A stretch of 24,604 nt of DNA from Cudoniella acicularis (lineage: Eukaryota > Ascomycota > Leotiomycetes > Helotiales > Helotiaceae): the NCBI GenBank assembly GCA_013054445.1, contig JAAMPI010000841.1, positions 1 to 24,604 of the forward strand, given 5' to 3'. How positions within the stretch are numbered: the first letter of the stretch is position 1; the number at the start of each line of letters is the position of its first letter. The position numbers and the translations under genes are program-made. This document shows positions 19,693 through 24,604 of this stretch, piece after piece. The notes beneath the pieces were generated by a model. The model saw only the letters and a program-made list of their open reading frames with translations, searched no databases and was not told the origin of the DNA.

Positions 19693-20834
19693 CTATTAAG
19701 TCGAGTAACTACCTAGCATATATGAAAATGAAAATGACAAAAGAAACACAGCAAGGAGAGGAAAGTAATGAACGAAAGAAAGACGCACAAAATAACTATC
19801 AACTAGATCCCAAGAAAACTTGGCAAGATAGTAAGCAGCATAGTGAGATTTCATTCCCAAGTGAAGCAAGCAAGTTGAGTGAGAGAAAAAAGAAAATTCC
19901 ATGCAAATAGAAGGCAGCGAGTGAGTGGCCCAGAATCAGGACTTTTTTTATAGAGATCACCTTTCACATCACCCAAAATCGCAGGGAAACTACAGCTTTG
20001 TTTTAACAATTTGAAATTTTTTTAACAGATTTTTAGTATCTTTTTTGTAACCCGTAGTTGTACTTTCAAGTTAGTGAGATGGTTCGTTGCCACGCTCGTC
20101 CCAATAACAAATCCATACATGCAATGCAATGCGTCCCGTCCAATTCGCGGAGCAAGCAACAACAATCAACAAAATCTTCTTTCCCACATCTCTCCCTTCA
20201 GATCGCGGGCATGGTGCGTAAACCCCCCTTCCCCCAACTTTGTCGACCAGCTCCACTCCTATTTCTCATGCACCAGTGAGCCCCCCCCACATCGATCCAC
20301 AGGTACTGTAAAAAGTGCACCCCAATCAACACAAGCGAGAATCGAATCCCCTGCATCTGCTTTGTCCGGCGATGGAGAAAATGTATAGAGAAGAAGAAAA
20401 AACGCCCTTTCAATGCAACAAAGGAGGATACCATGGGGTATCTCCATCCCAGCCGATACCCATCCCAGAAGCCCAGCCCGTATTTCCCAAACGCCTAAAA
20501 GCGAAACCCATATGCCACATGTGTTCCTTCCCGCTGTCAACTCTGTAGCCTTCAGTGTTAAAAAGCTCAATAGGGTCTATTGTATGATCCTCAGATGGAA
20601 GATAAAATGCCATCCCGATTTGGTGAACGTGACGACCTCAAAGAGAGCGCCTTCTTTAGACTCCGCACATCCTAAAAGACAAAATGTGATCGCAGTCGAC
20701 TTTTCTTTCAAATCTTTCCCATCCCATCCTCATGCCAAAAAAACATCCTACAATGAGGAACCAGGCTCGCACTTGTTGGAGCAGAATTAATATTATACAT
20801 CGAATGTGCATCTGGCTTCTGGTGCGCCAACTTT
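19693..20834. other. Intergenic, 3' flank of the GATA-factor gene
   Basis: The right-hand part must hold the 3' untranslated region of the minus-strand GATA gene ending at 20835. A purine-rich Lys/Glu-coding frame from 19722 to 19910 is not supported by any family or splice signal. No RNA gene is seen. Confidence 0.45.
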
Positions 20835-22478
20835 TTAAAGTGGTCGTGGGGAAACATCATCCATGGACTTCGGTCGGAGTGAGGATCCATTTGAATTTTG
20901 AGATTGTTTCATGGTATTCTTTCGAGTTAATTTTGCGTAATGGAGTCCACACGCATTGCACAAAGTACGCGCTCCATCCGGGCCTCGTCTCCATTCTGGA
21001 GTCTCTGCCCGGTTGCAGCTATGACATCGGCCAGGGGGGGCCGCTCTCTATCTGTATGTTAGACTTGATTGTTTCTACGGAGACCTTCGTATGCACATAC
21101 CCCTCGTCGTTTTTTGCTTTCTGGTCCTCCATAACCTTGATTTTTCAGATCTTCACCATACATGCTCATCTCGTCATCATAGAAACCAGGTCCTTTGCCA
21201 CCATGTTCTCGCATATGTTGATCCATCATGGCAACATGCTCATGTTGTTGTGAAATCATATCTCTCATCTTTTCCAAATAGAGACGAATCTTATCTTGAT
21301 GTTGCAACATCTCATTACACGACTCCAACGTCGGCATTCTATCTGGAACGCCGCTCGGGTCCCGAGGCTGCTGCTCTTGGGTGATTGTATGAAAATGATC
21401 TGACCAGTTCTGGAGAGCGCTACTTGATACATTAATCTATCGTTCATTAGTAGGTTATTTCAAATGTTTAATGCTTAGGGTACCACCTACGGAGGATAGA
21501 TAATTTTCAAAATCCCACACCAAATACCGTCGCTTCAAACCCTGCTTAAATGGGGATATTCGAGAGCCGTCTTCTTCTCCACCCTTCCAAGCATCGTCGA
21601 GCCCTCGGCTATCCCGGGATGGAAACCGGGCTTGATTATACCCGGGTTCATGTGGGGCGGGAACATGGCTCGGTGGCTGATTGTATGCGTACCCTGTCTG
21701 TGGTGGGGGGTGGGAATGGTGAGGGTACCCATTTACCACACGTTCTGGTGCTCGCGGATCTTGCTCATATCGGGGGGGCTCGTATCGGGGACCAGGATAC
21801 GGATTGTGCGGCGGTGGATTCTGTAAATTTGCTACAGAAGGATGTCGAGCAGCATCTGGGAAGCTACTAGGGGGAGGTTCTGGTCTCGCGAATGGATTCG
21901 AGTGTGGATGAACAGGTTGGGGAGGGGATGCTTGTCTAGGTTGAGATGGGGCGACTGGTGTAGAATAAGGTGCATGGTCAGAGGGGGGATATGAACGAGG
22001 TATAGGTGGGCCTTGCGGTTGGGAATAGGGAAGTTGATTATGCGCTGGTGGGAGAGAGGCGGAGACAGGAGACGCATAGGGATTTGGTTTAGGGCCCAAA
22101 GCCTCGTGTATAGAAGGAAGAGATTGTCGATGTGGTTGAGCGGTCTGAATAGGGGGAGGAGGTTCGGTCTTATTATCTGATGTGCGGCGCGACTCAGGTG
22201 GAGATACAAGGCCAGATGTCGAATGCACAGTAGTTGCGGACCATCCTGAGTATGGCGGTGGAGGCCCATTCGAATACATCGAAGCGGGGCTGACGACTGC
22301 GGTGGCCGCCATTGTAGATATTGATGTATATGACCGATCGGTATTGATTCGTTCGAGACTGTCACGGTTGATTATAGACAGGATCCCACTATGTGATAGA
22401 TGTTAGTTATGCCAGGTTCGAAGAGGCAGCATTTCGCTGGACCGACCTTTGCCTGTTGGGTCCATCCAATGCTTCCAT
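20835..22478 (-). CDS. nsdD: NsdD/SUB-1/LTF1-type GATA zinc-finger transcription factor (4 exons)
   Basis: Nuclear regulator of sexual development, conidiation balance and, in several fungi, light responses. Exons on the minus strand: 22478-22447, 22388-21491, 21436-21101 and 21047-20835. They give 1479 nt, 492 aa, with all junctions in phase. The single C-terminal GATA finger is C-X2-C-X18-C-X2-C (Cys430, 433, 452, 455), with 'CHSCNRAETPEWRRGPDGAR' and 'LCNACGLHYAKLTRKNTMK', followed by 'SLRPKSMDD'. This is the fungal type with an 18-residue loop. The N-terminal half is Pro/Ser/Tyr-rich with the orthologue-like 'SPASMYSNGPPPPYSGW' and 'GLVSPPESRRTSD'. Exon 3 carries an amphipathic, Gln/Met/His-rich helix ('KIRLYLEKMRDMISQQHEH'). 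Intron 1 (58 nt) has a weak donor (GTCGGT) but a strong CTAAC branch and CATAG acceptor, and joins exactly in phase. A second in-frame ATG at 22312 would give 456 aa, so two N-termini are possible. An in-frame TGA precedes the 22478 ATG. Confidence 0.93.
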
Positions 22479-22528
22479 GACCAGATCTGAAGCAATGTTC
22501 CTTCAGAATGATTAGTTTCGGGAAGCAT
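22371..22528 (-). promoter_or_regulatory. Upstream ORF overlapping the first GATA-factor start
   Basis: An ATG at 22528 opens a frame different from that of the main protein and runs across the main ATG at 22478. If the 58-nt intron is removed, it ends at a TAA near 22371, between the two candidate main starts (22478 and 22312). If the intron is kept, it ends within the intron. A tiny uORF (Met-Val-Arg-stop) lies upstream at 22601-22590. Such uORFs could divert initiation to the downstream start; this is inference. Confidence 0.4.
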
Positions 22529-22601
22529 GCGTGGGCGGCAGACAATATCGTGCTGTTCCCGTCCCGATGTGTGTACCCGTCGCACCTGTTCACCGAACCA
22601 T

Positions 22602-23382
22602 CTGCGACTTTTCCCCTCCGCTCGAGTATGATGTTCTTGTACGAGGGTGGGCGATGGACTGGAATGCCAGTAGTTATGAATAAGGTATCAGTCCCGTCAG
22701 GGCTCTTGCGGCGCCGCTGGAAGAAATGTCGAGATTGGCGAGTCAACCAGCCGAAGTAACTGGTTTCGGGGACCCCTAAAAAAAGGTGAGTCGTGGCGTT
22801 CAATCTTCGCCGTCCTGGCCTTCACAGGTGAGATCCGATGCGATTTGGCGATCGATTCGCTAACTCTTAAGGGACTTCCCGTATGCCACGAAGGCGGAAG
22901 GGCTTTTTGACGCTGGCAGAGGCCGTGTGGGGGAATTGCGAGACAGTCGCTCTCGAGTCCCGAGAAGCTTTAGGGCGAGCAGGTGGATGTCTTGGAAGGA
23001 GAAAGTGACGGGCAGGCTGTTGAAAGGCGATTGGCTTCCTGCACGGCGGAACCGCTGTACACCGCGAGGGGAAATTGAAGGGGACTGGCGATGTTGACGA
23101 GTGAGACTCTTGGGTCGGCTGTGGAGAGTGTCCGCCCGCGGTGAGAGGGAGAGGAAGAGGGGGGAGCAGAAGAGTAAGACTGCCGTCACAAAACTCGTGC
23201 AAACTTGCAGACTGCGGCGGCCGGCGACAAGACCGAGTGCACTGGTGGTGAAGTTTTTGATATCGTCACACGGCGGCGGGTCTGAGAAACCACGGGAGTA
23301 GCAGCAGTTTGGATCAGCAGCCCGAACGGGAAGAGAAGAGGGTTGGGAGTGCGGCAGGCGAGAGAGCGAGTGTGTAGATGGG
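22602..23382 (-). promoter_or_regulatory. Long ATG-free leader or promoter of the GATA-factor gene
   Basis: Read on the minus strand, these 781 nt contain no ATG at all, and the part from about 23200 to 22860 is markedly C/T-rich. This is the expected look of a long mRNA leader. It feeds directly toward the uORFs and start codons of the GATA gene. Two frames here are open for about 110 codons on the minus strand, but neither has an ATG start or a known domain. Confidence 0.5.
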
Positions 23383-23462
23383 CATGAAGTGCCGACGAGC
23401 GGAGTGGCTAAGTGAAGCTTTCATCAACGAGGAGGGTGTTGGCGCTGCTGCTAGCTTTTGAG

Positions 23463-23484
23463 GATGATGATGGTGATGATGATG
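23463..23484. repeat. (GAT)n microsatellite
   Basis: GATGATGATGGTGATGATGATG is a trinucleotide run with one substitution, outside any supported gene. Confidence 0.8.
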
Positions 23485-24063
23485 AAAGAGGTGTGCCCAG
23501 CAAGAAGGGTGTGTCTCACAAGAATAGTTTTGGGAAAGCTTCGAACGGTCGAACCTAGACTGCGAGTTTGCGTAGATGTACGCCAACCTCAACACGGGTT
23601 GACGGGGAAGGAACGATGGGGCAGTACGCCGTACTGGCAGAACGTAGCAGGGGCCTAGGGTAGAGGCTGGTGAAGTAGACTACCTGCCTAGGTACCTAAG
23701 CCCACGCCGGGCCCAAAGTCTACTTTAACTTAAAGCTTTACGGGCTGCTTATTTAATTACAGTATTAGACTTCTTGTTCCTCCAGGCGTCGAGGTCGGAG
23801 GTCGAGTCCACCCAGGGCCCAGAGGACGAACACTGCCCCCGTAAAAGTACCTCCCCCGTACACTCATACAATGCTCCTCTCCCAGGTACTTTTTACGAGC
23901 GCTGGGCCTGTGTGCACTGTTCACTGTGCATCGACACGATGCTGGCTGGCAGGGGAGGGGATCGGGTTGCCAGGCTTGCTGGGATAAGCATATCGACCGG
24001 GACCCAAGGCCCTGGCCGCCCCAGGGTCACAGCTGCATCTGCTGGAAACCCTGCTTTCAGTGT

Positions 24064-24087
24064 GCCTCTGCCTCTGCCTCTGCCTCT
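24064..24087. repeat. (GCCTCT)4 hexanucleotide repeat
   Basis: Four direct tandem copies of GCCTCT, followed by a CT-rich tail. Confidence 0.85.
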
Positions 24088-24604
24088 CTCTCGACTCTCG
24101 AACTGCTCCTCCGGCTGGTTTCTCCGGCTTGCTTCTCCAGGCTTCATCTCGCCGCCTCGCCAGCTTCAACTCTAGCTCCTGCTCGCTGCTCCTTCAGACG
24201 ACGTCTTGATGACCATGACCTCTTCGCACCATCGCGTCACCAACCACGCCCCGCGTCTGCCCAACGCAGCGCCGCCCCGGCGGCCACGATCAGTCGGCGC
24301 GAAGGCGTGGAGATGGGCTCGGATGGCGCTGATTTGCCTGAGCCGGCATCGATGTGAATCGAGATGGCCCGCTGTCCAACGAACACGCTGGCCCCATCCT
24401 TGCGGCTGGCATGATGCACGTCCGCCGCTGGCGAGGCCACACAGGCGAGCCATCCCATGGGAGGAGCGAACGTCAATGAACTTGTGAAGGGGGTGGCTCC
24501 AGGGTGTGGGTGTGCCACATGTGGGTTCTTTCGAGATTTCGGTGGGGGAGCACGATGTGGGCCTGGCAGGCCGCTGCACCAGGACGCTGCACTCTGCACT
24601 CGCA

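Larger units (their letters stand above)
23383..24604. other. GC-rich distal upstream region, no gene recognised
   Basis: This stretch contains a (GAT)n microsatellite at 23463-23484, a GCCTCT x4 tract at 24064-24087, and a 9-bp inverted repeat, AAGTAGACT (23673-23681) with AGTCTACTT (23717-23725). Open frames near the right edge are GC-rich and overlap on both strands without a recognisable domain. The window edge could truncate a real neighbour. Confidence 0.4.

Noticed and set aside
19722..19910. Lys/Glu-rich 62-codon frame
   Set aside because: It follows local purine-rich repeat sequence and has no family, leader or splice support.
22860..23202. Two overlapping minus-strand frames of about 110 codons
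   Set aside because: Neither has an ATG; the region is a C/T-rich, ATG-free leader of the GATA gene.
23673..23725. 9-bp inverted repeat as possible transposon ends
   Set aside because: The arms are too short, there is no target duplication, and nothing lies between them but a 35-bp spacer.
23893..24599. Several overlapping GC-rich frames at the right edge
   Set aside because: Open frames occur on both strands at once, as expected from GC-rich DNA, and none shows a known domain.
1..24604. Secondary-metabolite cluster or prokaryote-like defence system
   Set aside because: The genes are unrelated housekeeping and regulatory loci; no backbone synthase, toxin-antitoxin pair or CRISPR repeat was seen.

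Overview
This window is nuclear DNA of a filamentous ascomycete (Pezizomycotina). Genes are split by 47-110 nt introns with GT...CTAAC/CTGAT...AG signals. Intergenic DNA is long, and the gene set is typical of moulds: an ENA-type sodium ATPase, fungal glutamate-cysteine ligase, and an NsdD/SUB-1 GATA factor. A Leotiomycetes-like host is my impression only. Most exon models below were built by hand, and nearly all junctions keep one continuous reading frame.

Layout. 946-2970 (-): five-exon fungal-specific transcription-factor-domain protein without a zinc cluster. 3373-4984 (+): decayed F-box-like gene with several frameshifts and stops. 5325-9020 (-): ENA-type P-type Na+-ATPase with six exons, including a GC-AG intron, a 48-nt stop-free intron and a frameshift near the C-terminus. 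Its upstream region holds five PacC-type GCCAAG sites and is shared with the divergent 10150-11408 (+) secreted GDSL esterase (five exons). 11409-14423: AT-rich intergenic DNA with a nested 18-bp/99-bp repeat and a TATA box plus long ATG-free leader that ends in a 28-codon ORF. 14424-16779 (-): glutamate-cysteine ligase with six exons, the first only 11 nt. 16780-20834: a 4 kb low-complexity, pyrimidine-rich intergenic region with no convincing gene. 20835-22478 (-): the NsdD/SUB-1-type GATA regulator with four exons. 22479-24604: its GC-rich upstream region, including a 781-nt stretch without ATG on the transcribed strand and short upstream ORFs.

The genes do not form a biosynthetic cluster or operon. 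They are separate housekeeping and regulatory loci: Na+ export and alkaline tolerance, glutathione synthesis, carbohydrate or ester hydrolysis, and developmental transcription control. The most interesting material is regulatory and structural: the PacC cluster, the ENA gene anomalies, the higher-order repeat, the orphan leader with a micro-ORF, and the overlapping uORF/two-start arrangement of the GATA gene. No CRISPR, tRNA, rRNA or intact transposon was recognised.
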